Assembly (NCBI GenBank): GCA_947449035.1
Contig: CANFQC010000006.1
Coordinates: forward strand, 20,991-84,990
Direction: 5' to 3'
DNA length: 64,000 bases
Source: Actinomycetota bacterium
GTDB taxonomy: Bacteria; Actinomycetota; Actinomycetes; S36-B12
Shown here: piece after piece, positions 27,088 through 35,835 of the stretch
How positions within the stretch are numbered: the stretch's first letter is position 1
How the letters are laid out: every line of letters starts with the position of its first letter
The notes under the pieces: model-generated
Told to the model about the DNA's origin: nothing
Databases searched by the model: none
The model's input: only the letters and a program-made list of their open reading frames with translations
Position numbers and translations under genes: made by a program

Positions 27088-27687
27088 TTATCGGACGAGG
27101 TGTTCGGCCAGAGCAGCCGCATTGGCACGAAAGCGCATCGGCCCGAGGGTCCGGTAGCTCGGGTCGAGTTCGAGCCTGGCTCGAGCCACTGATTCAAGGA
27201 GGGCGATCAGGGCGAAGCCCGCCACGGCGATCTCGACCTTGTCCTTGGCCGGGCTCATCACGGTGAAGGCCTTGGTCGCCTTCTTGGTGAGGTCATCGCG
27301 GGTGCGCTTGCGCACTGCCTCGCAGGTGCTGGTCGCACCGATGGAGGTCACGAAGTAGACCGTGGCCGCGCGCTCGCGCTCATCGACCCAGGTCAGCACC
27401 GTGTCCATGAAATCGGCCAACTGGCCAGGGGAATCCAGATCAGCGAGAAGGTCGCTGATGGTGGTGCCCCAGTCGCTAGCGAAGGCTGTCACGATCTCGT
27501 CGAGGATCTCGTCCTTGGAGGAGAAGTGGTAGTAAAACGCGGCCGGGGTCATGCTTGCCTGGGCGGCTATATCGGACACCGCGATCTCGTCGGGCGGCTG
27601 AACGGCGAGCAATTCGATCGCGGCGGCGAGAATCTCGTGGCGCCGTGAAGGCCGGTTGGCCGGCCGCGCTGTCCGTGGAGTGGGCAT
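27088..27687 (-). CDS. TetR/AcrR family transcriptional regulator
   Basis: 199 residues from the ATG at 27687 (MPTPRTARPANRPSRRHEIL); the ORF track start at 28134 runs through the opposing gene and is rejected. The DNA-binding domain is at residues 15-60 with VSDIAAQASMTPAAFYYHFSSKDEI. The ligand domain is unassigned. It is divergent by 72 bases from a second TetR gene and upstream of icmF on the same strand. It may regulate icmF or the acyl-CoA genes to its right. Confidence 0.88.
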   Translation of the reverse strand: MPTPRTARPANRPSRRHEILAAAIELLAVQPPDEIAVSDIAAQASMTPAAFYYHFSSKDEILDEIVTAFASDWGTTISDLLADLDSPGQLADFMDTVLTWVDERERAATVYFVTSIGATSTCEAVRKRTRDDLTKKATKAFTVMSPAKDKVEIAVAGFALIALLESVARARLELDPSYRTLGPMRFRANAAALAEHLVR

Positions 27688-27711
27688 GATTCTGGAGTCT
27701 TTCACAGGAAA

Positions 27712-27753
27712 GTCCCCTTTTGGACGGATATTCCACGGCACCGAGTCGATAAT
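27712..27753. promoter_or_regulatory. Divergent promoter region between two tetR genes
   Basis: GTCC-CCTTTT-GGAC is an inverted repeat at 27712-27725. GATAAT at 27748-27753 looks like a -10 hexamer on the plus strand and ends six bases before the GTG of the right-hand TetR, which has no Shine-Dalgarno sequence. That spacing suggests a leaderless transcript, common in actinobacteria. Confidence 0.4.
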
Positions 27754-27759
27754 GGCCGT

Positions 27760-28434
27760 GTGGCCAGCACTCCGATCGACGAGCTCGACGGCGATGCCGA
27801 GCGCTCGCGGCCGGCACATCGTCCGTCGAGGCGTGCGGAGATCGTCAACGGCGCTATCACCGTCTTCTCGCGCCTGACCTATGCCGAAGCGACCGTTGAA
27901 GACGTGGCAGCCGAATGCGGAGTCGCTCCCACTGCTGTCTACTACCACTTCGGCGGCAAGGAAGAACTCTTCGATCAGGCCTTCCAGTCCTGCCTCGAGG
28001 GGTTCAGTGCGGCCTTCGAGCACATTCGCAGCAACGCCGACCAGCTCAATGACAAGGTGCTGCGCGAGGTGATCTATGCCGGATGGGCATGGTGGCGCAC
28101 GCATCCGGTCGAGTCCAGGTTCTTGATGTTGCACCTCGGTGGCGCAACTCCCCAGTCACGTCGCACCTATGAGGCCTGGCAGGAGCGTCACGCTCAACGC
28201 GCCTTCGATTACCTGCCTGACAGTGAGCGTCCTCCGCGCAGCTCGCGTAAGGCGCGAGAGCAGTACGCCGCCAAGCTGATGGCGTACAACTTCATGACTC
28301 AGATGCTGACCACTGCGCAGAGCGCATGGCTTGACGGTTCACTGAGCCGCCTGCCCGTGGCGAAGGTCGAGGTTGCCATGGCTGACATCCTCGTACCGGT
28401 CATGATGGGAAGCGAACTTCCCGACCGCGCTTGA
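27760..28434 (+). CDS. TetR/AcrR family transcriptional regulator
   Basis: 224 residues, GTG start. The helix-turn-helix [25 protein letters not shown] lies at residues 45-70 after an Arg-rich leader ([12 protein letters not shown]). The C-terminal part [17 protein letters not shown] is a ligand domain of unknown specificity. Its last 35 bases overlap the end of the convergent acyl-CoA dehydrogenase gene. With the divergent TetR it forms a regulatory pair at the head of the catabolic cluster. Confidence 0.88.
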   Translation: MASTPIDELDGDAERSRPAHRPSRRAEIVNGAITVFSRLTYAEATVEDVAAECGVAPTAVYYHFGGKEELFDQAFQSCLEGFSAAFEHIRSNADQLNDKVLREVIYAGWAWWRTHPVESRFLMLHLGGATPQSRRTYEAWQERHAQRAFDYLPDSERPPRSSRKAREQYAAKLMAYNFMTQMLTTAQSAWLDGSLSRLPVAKVEVAMADILVPVMMGSELPDRA

Positions 28435-29626
28435 GTTCCCACTGCGCGATTGAGCGCAGATGCACTTCGTCAGGGCCGTCAAAGATGCGCAGTGCGCGAT
28501 GCCAGCCGTACATGCGTGCCAGCACAATGTCATCGCTGATGCCCAGCCCGCCGTGAGCCTGAATCGCACGATCGATCACGTTGCAGGCCACGCGCGGGGC
28601 AATCACCTTGATGGCAGCGATTTCAGTCTTCGCGTACTTGGCATTGCCTTGATCGATCATCCAGGCAGCCTTTAAGCAGAGCAGGCGTGCCTGCTCGATC
28701 TCGATGCGGTTGTCGGCGAGATCGCGCTGAATCGTGCCCTGCTCGGCAAGGGGCTTGCCGAAGGCAACGCGGCTCTTGACGCGCTCGACCATCATCGCGT
28801 GGGCGCGCTCGGCGGCACCGAGTGCGCGCATGCAGTGATGGATACGGCCGGGGCCGAGGCGTGCCTGGGCGATCATGAAGCCATCGCCCTCGGAAGCCAG
28901 GACGTTCGTGACCGGAACCCGCACGTCCTTGAACTCGATCCAGGCGTGACCATGCTGATCCTGGCGGCCCATGACCGGCATCGAACGAGTGATCTCGAGA
29001 CCCGGAGTGTTGCGGGGCACGAGCACCATTGACTGCTGGCGGTGCACCTCGGCGGTGGGGTCGGTCTTGCCCATCACAATGAAGATCTCGCAGCGCGGGT
29101 CGTTGGCGCCGCTGATCCACCACTTGGTTCCGTTGATGACGTACTCATCGCCATCGCGGGTGATCGAGCACTCAACGTTCGTGGCATCGCTACTGGCGAC
29201 GTAAGGCTCTGTCATGGCGAAGGCCGAGCGGATGGTGCCGTCGAACAGCGGATCAAGCCAGCGCTTCTTCTGCTCCTCGGTACCGAAGCGGAAGAGTGTC
29301 TCCATGTTTCCGCTGTCGGGTGCCTGGCAGTTGATGGCCTCGGGAAGTAGATCCATGCTCCAGCCCGAGATCTCGGCGAGCGAGGCGTAGTCGACATTGG
29401 TCAGGCCGCTGACCTCGGGAAGGAACAGGTTCCACAGCCCACGCTTGCGTGCATCGACCTTGAGTTCCTCGACGATCGGGGGGAGGACGTGCAGGCGGGG
29501 ATCACCAGGGCCGACCTCGGCGCGCAGGTCGTAGTACTCGGCCTCGGCAGGCAGCACGCGGGTGTTCAGGAAGTCCCACATGCTCTCGGAGAGTTCCTTG
29601 GCCTTGGGGCTGAGCTCGAAATCCAT
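28400..29626 (-). CDS. Acyl-CoA dehydrogenase, ACAD10/11-like
   Basis: 408 residues from the ATG at 29626 ([16 protein letters not shown]); the longer track start is a shadow extension. It is a flavoenzyme that introduces an alpha-beta double bond in acyl-CoA esters. [15 protein letters not shown] is the FAD-binding segment, and [23 protein letters not shown] and [19 protein letters not shown] are especially like the ACAD10/ACAD11 branch, members of which have been tied to hydroxylated acyl chains. The C terminus [32 protein letters not shown] is normal. It diverges from an acyl-CoA ligase gene that could supply its substrate. Electron acceptor genes are not adjacent. Confidence 0.88.
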   Translation of the reverse strand: MDFELSPKAKELSESMWDFLNTRVLPAEAEYYDLRAEVGPGDPRLHVLPPIVEELKVDARKRGLWNLFLPEVSGLTNVDYASLAEISGWSMDLLPEAINCQAPDSGNMETLFRFGTEEQKKRWLDPLFDGTIRSAFAMTEPYVASSDATNVECSITRDGDEYVINGTKWWISGANDPRCEIFIVMGKTDPTAEVHRQQSMVLVPRNTPGLEITRSMPVMGRQDQHGHAWIEFKDVRVPVTNVLASEGDGFMIAQARLGPGRIHHCMRALGAAERAHAMMVERVKSRVAFGKPLAEQGTIQRDLADNRIEIEQARLLCLKAAWMIDQGNAKYAKTEIAAIKVIAPRVACNVIDRAIQAHGGLGISDDIVLARMYGWHRALRIFDGPDEVHLRSIAQWELKRGREVRFPS

Positions 29627-29672
29627 GATGCTCCGTATCGCGCTAGAGACGAGATGTGGTTTCTTGAGTCTG

Positions 29673-29690
29673 ACTCTACTAAGACAGAGT
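29673..29690. promoter_or_regulatory. Short inverted repeat in the dehydrogenase / ligase divergent region
   Basis: ACTCT-ACTAAGAC-AGAGT sits about midway between the divergent starts at 29626 and 29755. It may be an operator for one of the TetR proteins. The arms are short, so chance is possible. Confidence 0.3.
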
Positions 29691-29754
29691 ATCCTCCGCA
29701 CGACTGCTGTGTCAGGCCCTGAGCCTGGCCGAGACACCTGCCCGAAGGAACCAC

Positions 29755-31320
29755 ATGCCTGCGCTGCCCCTTGGTCCCATCGCCGATCGTGCGCGCACGA
29801 CTCCCGATGAACTCGCACTCGTCGACTCGGTCTCGAGTCGCACCTGGGCGCAGGTGGCCGCGGAGCTCGCCATCGCATCCACCGCAATGCTCGAGGCGGC
29901 GCCCGAAGCACAGCAGCGGTGGGGCGTACTCGGCGACAACACCCTCCACACGATCCTCGGGCACGCCGCAGGCCTGATGGCCGGCGTCGGCACCGTCGCT
30001 GTCTCGCGGCAGTTGACCCTCCGCGAACTCGCCGATCAGATCGACGATGCTCACATGACCGGTCTGATCACAGGCCCTGGCGGAGCTGCGGCATCAATGG
30101 AGGCACTCGAGCAGGGCCTCGTGAAGGTCGTCGTCCTCCATTCCACGGCCAAGCCGACCACTGTCCCTGATGGCCTGGTGATGTGGGAGGACTGGATTGC
30201 CTCGCACTCCGCACTGGCTGAATTCCCGGAGCGCCCAGCTAGCCCGGTGATGGTCTACACCTCCGGTACCACCGGACGTGCTCGCGGAACCGCCACGCGT
30301 TGGGTGCTCGCACCGTGCAGCACGAGCGGCGAATACCTCGTCAAGCTGCGCGAACGTGCCCAATTCCCCGCCGGCCCGCATATCGTCGTCGGCCCACTCC
30401 AGCACAACGGCCCGCTCGCCGCGGTGCGGCACTTCTTGCTTGGCGAAACCGTCATCGTCCTCGGCAAGTTCGAGGGCGAGGAAGTCCTGCGCCTCATTCA
30501 GGATTACGGCGTGACCTCGTCGGTCATGGTGCCCACGCACTTCCAGCGCCTTCTCGCCGTCGATCCTGACGTGCGTGCTGAGTACGACCACAGCTCACTC
30601 GCCTTTATCGCGCACACTGGTTCGGCCTGCCCGGCAGACGTCAAGCGCGCGATGATCGACTGGTGGGGCCCCGTCTTCACCGAGTCCTACGGCGGCAGCG
30701 AGTCGGGCACCTTGTGCCGCATCAACTCCACTGACTGGCTGCAGCATCCAGGATCGGTCGGCCGCACGATTGATCCCTATGTCATTCATGTATTCGATGA
30801 GCAGGGCAATGACCTGCCGGCGAATGAGACCGGCCTGCTCGCGTTCGAGGCACCTGAGGGATACGGCATCACGTATCACCAGGATCCGGAGAAGACTGCG
30901 AAGGCCTACGTGAAGCCGGGCATCTTCACCCTCGGCGACATGGGACATGTTGATGAGAACGGCTTCATCTTCATCACTGATCGAGTCTCCGACATGGTGG
31001 TCTCCGGTGGCGTGAACCTGTACCCGTCCGAAAGCGAGAACGTGCTACGGGAGTACCCAGGGGTCGCCGACATTGCGGTCATCGGCATCCCGCACACCGA
31101 CCTCGGTGAGCAACTGCTCGCTCTCGTCGTTGCGAGTGATCCGCTGTACCCGCCGACGGCGAGTGAGCTCGAGAATTTCTGCCGCGATCGCCTCGCTAGC
31201 TACAAGATTCCGCGTAAGTTCGAACTCGTGGCAGAACTGCCGCGCAATGAGATGCAGAAGATCGACAAGAAGTCACTACGTAAGCCGTACTGGGATTCCG
31301 ATCGCACGATCGGTGGATAG
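29755..31320 (+). CDS. AMP-dependent acyl-CoA synthetase/ligase
   Basis: A 521-residue ANL-superfamily enzyme activating a carboxylic acid with ATP and CoA. The P-loop motif appears as [11 protein letters not shown], with Arg where most members have Lys after the Pro/[15 protein letters not shown] is the A5 region, [22 protein letters not shown] covers the A7-A8 hinge, and the catalytic lysine region is [13 protein letters not shown] at the C terminus. The substrate could be a fatty, aromatic or steroid-derived acid. It leads an apparent operon with an SDR and an F420-type oxidoreductase. Confidence 0.9.
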   Translation: MPALPLGPIADRARTTPDELALVDSVSSRTWAQVAAELAIASTAMLEAAPEAQQRWGVLGDNTLHTILGHAAGLMAGVGTVAVSRQLTLRELADQIDDAHMTGLITGPGGAAASMEALEQGLVKVVVLHSTAKPTTVPDGLVMWEDWIASHSALAEFPERPASPVMVYTSGTTGRARGTATRWVLAPCSTSGEYLVKLRERAQFPAGPHIVVGPLQHNGPLAAVRHFLLGETVIVLGKFEGEEVLRLIQDYGVTSSVMVPTHFQRLLAVDPDVRAEYDHSSLAFIAHTGSACPADVKRAMIDWWGPVFTESYGGSESGTLCRINSTDWLQHPGSVGRTIDPYVIHVFDEQGNDLPANETGLLAFEAPEGYGITYHQDPEKTAKAYVKPGIFTLGDMGHVDENGFIFITDRVSDMVVSGGVNLYPSESENVLREYPGVADIAVIGIPHTDLGEQLLALVVASDPLYPPTASELENFCRDRLASYKIPRKFELVAELPRNEMQKIDKKSLRKPYWDSDRTIGG

Positions 31321-31329
31321 GGGAGAGTC

Positions 31330-32106
31330 ATGCTGAAGGGCATTGCAGGACGCACGGCAATCGTCACGGGCGCCGCCGGTGGCATCGGATCGGCCACATG
31401 CCGCCGACTGCACTCAGAGGGCGCGAACATCGTCGCCGTTGATCTTGACCAGGCAGGGCTCGATGCACTCGTTGCCGAGCTTGGTGATCGCATCATCGCC
31501 ATTCGTGCTGACGTGAGTGATCCGCAGGCAACCGAGGACTTCTTCGCGAAGACTGTCGAGACCTTCGGCTCCGTCGACATGTTCCACGCCAATGCGGGCG
31601 TCGAGTCCAAGGTTGTTCCGGTGGCGAACTTCGACATCGCCGATTTCCACAAGGTCATGAATGTCAACGTGCTCTCCGCCTTTCTCGGTGCCTCAGCCGC
31701 CGTGCGCCAGATGGCTACGCAGCCGACTGCGGGCAAGATCGTCTTCACCGCATCAATCGCGGGCCTCAAGAGCGACGCGGGTGTCTCGGTCTACAACGCG
31801 AGCAAGCATGCGGTGATCGGCCTGGCCCGCTCGCTCATGAAGGAAACCGGCGCACTCGGTATTCGCGTCAATGTCGTTGCTCCCGGCGTCGTCGACACTC
31901 GCATGATGAAGCCGCTCGAAGACGGGCTCGGCGCACTTGCAGGTATTGATGGCCCCACGCTGAAGTCTGCGTTGCTCATGGCTGTTCCTCTTGGTCGCTA
32001 CGCCGAGGCAGATGAGGTCGCGGCAACCGCGGCCTGGCTGCTCAGTGATGAGGTTCCCTACATGCACGGCGAGGTCGTGACCGTCGGCGGTGGTCTGTAC
32101 CCGTGA
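31330..32106 (+). CDS. Short-chain dehydrogenase/reductase (SDR)
   Basis: A 258-residue classical SDR with TGAAGGIGS, ANAGV, Ser in FTASIAG and YNASK, all consistent with an active NAD(P)-dependent oxidoreductase. GGGGAGAG precedes the ATG, nine bases after the ligase stop. Its stop overlaps the following GTG by four bases. It probably oxidises or reduces a hydroxy/oxo intermediate of the acid activated by the upstream ligase. Confidence 0.87.
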   Translation: MLKGIAGRTAIVTGAAGGIGSATCRRLHSEGANIVAVDLDQAGLDALVAELGDRIIAIRADVSDPQATEDFFAKTVETFGSVDMFHANAGVESKVVPVANFDIADFHKVMNVNVLSAFLGASAAVRQMATQPTAGKIVFTASIAGLKSDAGVSVYNASKHAVIGLARSLMKETGALGIRVNVVAPGVVDTRMMKPLEDGLGALAGIDGPTLKSALLMAVPLGRYAEADEVAATAAWLLSDEVPYMHGEVVTVGGGLYP

Positions 32107-33017
32107 CCCGCGTTGGTCTTTCGCTTCCCCAGCTCGGCAGCTTCGCGACTCGCGACACTATTCGCGGTTTCTCGGAGTCAGCTGAAGAGCTTGGATTCGG
32201 CTCGCTGTTCGTGCAGCAGCACTTGTTCTATCCGATCAACCCGGCCTCGGGTTACTCCGCGCGACCAGGGCTTGCAGTTCCCGAGGCCTATCGCTCGATC
32301 CTGCAGCCGATGGAGATCCTCGCCGCGGTGGCCGCATGGACAGAAAAGGTCATCATCGGCACGAGCATTCTCGTTGCCGGCTATCACCGGCCAGTTGACC
32401 TCGCGCAGCGCATCACGACACTTGATGTGCTCTCCGGCGGTCGCACGGTGTTCGGCTTCAGTGTCGGGTGGTCAGATGAAGAGCATGCGCAGTACGACGT
32501 CGATCCGCGCACACGCGGCAAGCGAGCCGATGAGCTCATCGATGCACTTAAGGCTTGCTGGGGTGCTGATCCTGTGTCATTCAACGGCGAGTTCTTCACC
32601 ATTCCCGAATCCGATGTCAGGCCCAAGCCTGTGCAGAAGCCGCATCCGCCACTGATGTCGGGCATGCGCTCTGAGGCAGGCCTTAAGCGCACGGCCGAGA
32701 AGTTCGATATCTGGAATCCGGCATCCGGCACCCTTGAGCAGCATCTCGAGACGTTGGCAACAATCAATGAGATGCGCGATCCTTCGCTGGCTCCGCTCAC
32801 CATGTGCTGGAACCTGTTCACCGATCCGCCCGTGATCGTCGCGAATCTTCAGCCGCTCAGTGTCGATGAACTCTGCGAGCAGGTAGCTGCCGCAGCCGCA
32901 GCAGGTGTCGAGGCAGTATCGATTGACGCGAACTTCGAGCTCGCATACTCCTCGCCCGAGGAGTGGTTGGCGCTGCCGAAGAAACTCGCGCCGGTGGTCG
33001 AGGCCGCGAAGGGCTGA
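32103..33017 (+). CDS. Luciferase-like (LLM class) F420/flavin-dependent oxidoreductase
   Basis: A 304-residue TIM-barrel protein of the bacterial luciferase superfamily, F420-type subgroup (TIGR03619-like): MTRVGLSLPQLGSFATRDT, KVIIGTSILVAGYHRPVDLAQRITTLDVLSGGR, and FSVGWSDEEHAQYDVDPRTRGKRADE. Members use F420 or FMN for hydride transfer or oxygenation of ketones and alcohols. It is coupled by a GTGA overlap to the preceding SDR and converges on the ferredoxin gene across 17 bases. The substrate is unknown. Confidence 0.85.
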   Translation: MTRVGLSLPQLGSFATRDTIRGFSESAEELGFGSLFVQQHLFYPINPASGYSARPGLAVPEAYRSILQPMEILAAVAAWTEKVIIGTSILVAGYHRPVDLAQRITTLDVLSGGRTVFGFSVGWSDEEHAQYDVDPRTRGKRADELIDALKACWGADPVSFNGEFFTIPESDVRPKPVQKPHPPLMSGMRSEAGLKRTAEKFDIWNPASGTLEQHLETLATINEMRDPSLAPLTMCWNLFTDPPVIVANLQPLSVDELCEQVAAAAAAGVEAVSIDANFELAYSSPEEWLALPKKLAPVVEAAKG

Positions 33018-33034
33018 TCGCCTGCTTGAAAGAC

Positions 33035-33340
33035 CTATTCGGCCTTGTGGACGCCCCGCTTTTTCAGCGTGACCGGCCCGGTCACCGTGAGTCGGCAGGC
33101 AAGGCGACGCTGGCCGTCGAGCGGAACCAAGGTGCGCGTCAGGGTCTCTTCCTCATCGGCGGGCATCGGGCCGCAGTTCTCGGCGCCTTCTTCGACAATC
33201 GAGACGCAGGTACCGCAGGAGGCATTCGCTTCGCAGACGGTCGGCCAGCCGTACCCGGCAGCCACTGCTGCCGCCATGACCGTCTGGTCAGGGGCAACCT
33301 CGAGCTCAATGCCGAGCGGCTGCACGCTGACGATGCTCAT
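33035..33340 (-). CDS. 2Fe-2S ferredoxin
   Basis: 101 residues from the ATG at 33340 (MSIVSVQPLGIELEVAP), preceded by GAGGAG; the track start is 18 codons too early. The plant-type cluster ligands are in CEANASCGTC plus a distal RRLAC. It carries electrons from a reductase to an oxygenase. The Rieske oxygenase at 42832 is the only obvious partner in the window, and no reductase gene was found. It shares a divergent operator with the SDR at 33434. Confidence 0.9.
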   Translation of the reverse strand: MSIVSVQPLGIELEVAPDQTVMAAAVAAGYGWPTVCEANASCGTCVSIVEEGAENCGPMPADEEETLTRTLVPLDGQRRLACRLTVTGPVTLKKRGVHKAE

Positions 33341-33367
33341 GGGGCTCCTCAATCCTGTGAATAGGTA

Positions 33368-33392
33368 CTTACCGTAGTCCGATGCTAGTAAC
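33368..33392. promoter_or_regulatory. TTACT-N13-AGTAA operator, copy 3
   Basis: TTACC and AGTAA with a 13-base spacer, flanked by the same outer C on the right as copy 1. It lies between the divergent ferredoxin and SDR starts, 28 bases from one and 42 from the other. It differs by one base in the left arm from the two sites at 15533 and 16463. Confidence 0.5.
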
Positions 33393-33433
33393 ATTCAACC
33401 GCATCACTACATCCCTACGTTTTGAGGATTGAC

Positions 33434-34198
33434 ATGGATCTTGGTCTCAAGGGCAAGCGCGCAATCGTCACGGGCGGTACCCGTGGCATCGGTCGCGCGA
33501 CCGTCGAACTGCTCGCAGCCGAGGGCGCATCCGTCGCCTTCTGCGCTCGCAATGCCGATGTCGTTGCCGAGGTTGCTGCTGAACTGACGGCCAAGGGCGC
33601 CACGGTTTTCGCCAAGGCAGTCGACGTAAGCAAGGAAGCCGAACTCAAGGGCTTCATTCAGGAGGCCGCTGCCGCACTCGGTGGCGTCGACATCTACGTC
33701 TCCAACGTGACCGGCGGCTCGCTCAAGGGCGCCGAGCAGTGGCAGCAGAGCCTCGAGCTCGATCTGCTGCCGCTCGTGCACGGTATTGACGAGGTAACCC
33801 CGCTCATGGAGGCAGCCGGCGGCGGCTCGATCATCGCCCTGTCGTCGACCTTCGGCTTTGACAATGTCTGGCCGTCGAGCCCGAACTCCTACGGCGCCTT
33901 CAAGGCAGCAATCCTGCGTCACGCTTCGGCAGCAGCGCACGCGCTCGCATCCAAGGGCATTCGCGTTAACAGTGTCTCGCCCGGCCCCGTCTACTTCGAG
34001 GACGGCGACTGGGGCAAGATCAAGGCCGGTCGCCCCGAGGTCTACGAGAAGGTCCTGGGCTCGATTCCCCTGGGCCGCATGGGCAAGCCGGAAGAGGTTG
34101 CCGCGGCAATCGTCATGCTGGCCAGCCCGGTCACCGGCTACACCGTTGGCACCAACCTGGTGTGCGACGGCGGCATGACTGTTCGTACCCAGTACTAA
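33434..34198 (+). CDS. Short-chain dehydrogenase/reductase (SDR)
   Basis: 254 residues from ATG 33434 (MDLGLKGKRAIVTGG), preceded by TTGAGGATTGAC. TGGTRGIGR, the variant SNVTGG in place of NNAG, Ser in ALSSTFG and YGAFK are present. It heads a long operon (to 38362) containing ThuA-like, TIM-barrel, F420-type and phosphatase genes. Similar SDRs with the variant SNV motif are annotated as 3-oxoacyl-ACP reductases. The true substrate is unknown. Confidence 0.86.
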   Translation: MDLGLKGKRAIVTGGTRGIGRATVELLAAEGASVAFCARNADVVAEVAAELTAKGATVFAKAVDVSKEAELKGFIQEAAAALGGVDIYVSNVTGGSLKGAEQWQQSLELDLLPLVHGIDEVTPLMEAAGGGSIIALSSTFGFDNVWPSSPNSYGAFKAAILRHASAAAHALASKGIRVNSVSPGPVYFEDGDWGKIKAGRPEVYEKVLGSIPLGRMGKPEEVAAAIVMLASPVTGYTVGTNLVCDGGMTVRTQY

Positions 34199-34211
34199 AA
34201 ACGGCACTTCG

Positions 34212-35030
34212 ATGACGACTCCTGCGCGCTGCGATAGCGCACGAGTCGACATCGCGCTCGTATGCGGCGGGCGCTGGCATGACTTTGACTACGCGCGACT
34301 TCGGTTGCTGCAGTGGCTCGAGACTCATGACAGCGTCCGCTGCAGCGTTTACTCCGACTTCACGCAGATCGAAGCGATCTGCGCCGCCGATGCCGTGATC
34401 GCTTACACCTGCGATGTGCGCCCCTCCCAGGTGCAGGCAGCACTTCTGCGAGATCGCATCGCGGCGGGCGGACGACTCCTCGCCCTGCACGCGACTAACT
34501 CGGCCATCGATGCACCCGAGCCCGGCGGGGAGCGCATTTTTCGCACGCCTGACGTAATGCCGACCTTCACTGATTTGCTCGGCAATCGCTTTCTGGCACA
34601 TCCAAAGATCGCCGAATATGCAATCGAAGTGCGCGACCCCTCGCATCCTCTCGTCGCAGGCCTCGCCGACTTCCGCACGACGGACGAGATCTACGTGAGC
34701 GAGATCGCTGACGATCTGCAGGTCATCCTTGACACTGAATATGACGGCCCGTGCGCCGGCTTCGAGACCGAGAGCGTGCCCGGTCGCACGCGCCACCCGA
34801 TCCTCTACACGCGCTCGGAGGGCTCAGGTGAGGTCACCTACTTCACCCTCGGCCACTGCCGCGGGCGATTCGATATCTCCGACATGGGAGTCGATGACCT
34901 CGGAGTCATCGACCGCATCGCCTGGGATTCACCCGAATTTCTCGAGATCATGCAAAGGTCGGTGGCCTGGGCAGTGCACGGAAATAGTTGGAGCAACTGC
35001 TCCGCAACAAGCGAAGGAGCATCAGAATGA
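34212..35030 (+). CDS. ThuA-like domain protein
   Basis: A 272-residue protein with the class I glutamine-amidotransferase-like fold of ThuA: ALVCGGRWHDFDYARLRLL at the N terminus, GGRLLALHATNSAID, a DEIYVSEIADDLQVIL segment, and the C-terminal strand GEVTYFTLGHCRGRFD. ThuA proteins occur in disaccharide and keto-sugar metabolism, where some act on 3-keto-glycosides. Nearby there is a sugar-isomerase-like TIM barrel, so a sugar-like or cyclic polyol substrate is possible. It overlaps the next SDR by four bases. Confidence 0.75.
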   Translation: MTTPARCDSARVDIALVCGGRWHDFDYARLRLLQWLETHDSVRCSVYSDFTQIEAICAADAVIAYTCDVRPSQVQAALLRDRIAAGGRLLALHATNSAIDAPEPGGERIFRTPDVMPTFTDLLGNRFLAHPKIAEYAIEVRDPSHPLVAGLADFRTTDEIYVSEIADDLQVILDTEYDGPCAGFETESVPGRTRHPILYTRSEGSGEVTYFTLGHCRGRFDISDMGVDDLGVIDRIAWDSPEFLEIMQRSVAWAVHGNSWSNCSATSEGASE

Positions 35031-35785
35031 GCGATCGCGGAACTGCGGTAGTCACCGGAGCCGGCCAGGGCATAGGCAAGGCCATTGCCGCGCGGCTTGT
35101 CGCCGACGGCTACGACGTGCTCGCCGTCGACGTGAATGCCGAGCAGGTCACTGCCACAGCCAATGAGCTCGGCTGCCGCAGTGCAGTCGCCGATGTCTCC
35201 GACCCCGCTCAGATCACCGCTCTTGTCGCGCTTGCGCCGAAGTGCACTGCGCTCATCAACAATGCGGCCATTCAGAAGTACCAGGACCTCCTGCACACCA
35301 CCGCCGAAGAGATGCGCCAGATCTTCGACGTGAATGTCATCGGCCCAATCCTGCTCGCACAGGCCTTTGTCCCAGTCATGGCCGCCAACGGCGGCGGAAA
35401 CATCGTGAACTTCAGTTCGATCACTTCGCAGGCGCATCCCGAGGGAGTCTCGGTCTACCCGGCATCAAAGGCCGCGATCAACCAGATCACCGAAGGCATG
35501 GCCCAAGAGTTTGGCCGTCTCGGCATTCGCGTGAACTCCATTGGCCCTGGCACAGTCATGACCGAAGGCACCGCTGGCCATTACGGAGACGCAGCAGCGC
35601 AGGGCGCCATCGCCGGCTGCTTACCGATTGCGCGCATGGGTCAGCCCGATGACATTGCAAATGCGGTGAGCTTCTTCTGCTCCGACGAGGCCTCCTGGGT
35701 CACCGGTCAGACCCTGTACGTCGACGGCGGTCACCTTGCGGCTCATGGTGCGTTCTTCCGCTGGGCGCGCAAGGTTCCGAAGTAA
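35027..35785 (+). CDS. Short-chain dehydrogenase/reductase (SDR)
   Basis: 252 residues from the ATG overlapping the ThuA-like stop; the ORF track start at 34988 is upstream of this. TGAGQGIGK, NNAAIQ, Ser in NFSSITS and YPASK are present, with the C-terminal GQTLYVDGGH. It is complete and probably active. Coupled translation with the ThuA-like gene suggests that the two handle consecutive intermediates, perhaps making and cleaving a keto compound. Confidence 0.87.
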   Translation: MSDRGTAVVTGAGQGIGKAIAARLVADGYDVLAVDVNAEQVTATANELGCRSAVADVSDPAQITALVALAPKCTALINNAAIQKYQDLLHTTAEEMRQIFDVNVIGPILLAQAFVPVMAANGGGNIVNFSSITSQAHPEGVSVYPASKAAINQITEGMAQEFGRLGIRVNSIGPGTVMTEGTAGHYGDAAAQGAIAGCLPIARMGQPDDIANAVSFFCSDEASWVTGQTLYVDGGHLAAHGAFFRWARKVPK

Positions 35786-35835
35786 GCCAGCACGCACCTA
35801 ACTCCGTTGCACTGCACGATAAGAGAAGAGACGAG

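Noticed and set aside
27688-28134. N-terminal extension of the TetR ORF to 28134
   Set aside because: The extension runs antisense through the divergent TetR gene. The start at 27687 gives normal family length.
29673-29690. Fourth copy of the TTACT-N13-AGTAA operator
   Set aside because: The arms differ (ACTCT/AGAGT) and the spacer is eight bases, so it was listed only as a weak separate repeat.
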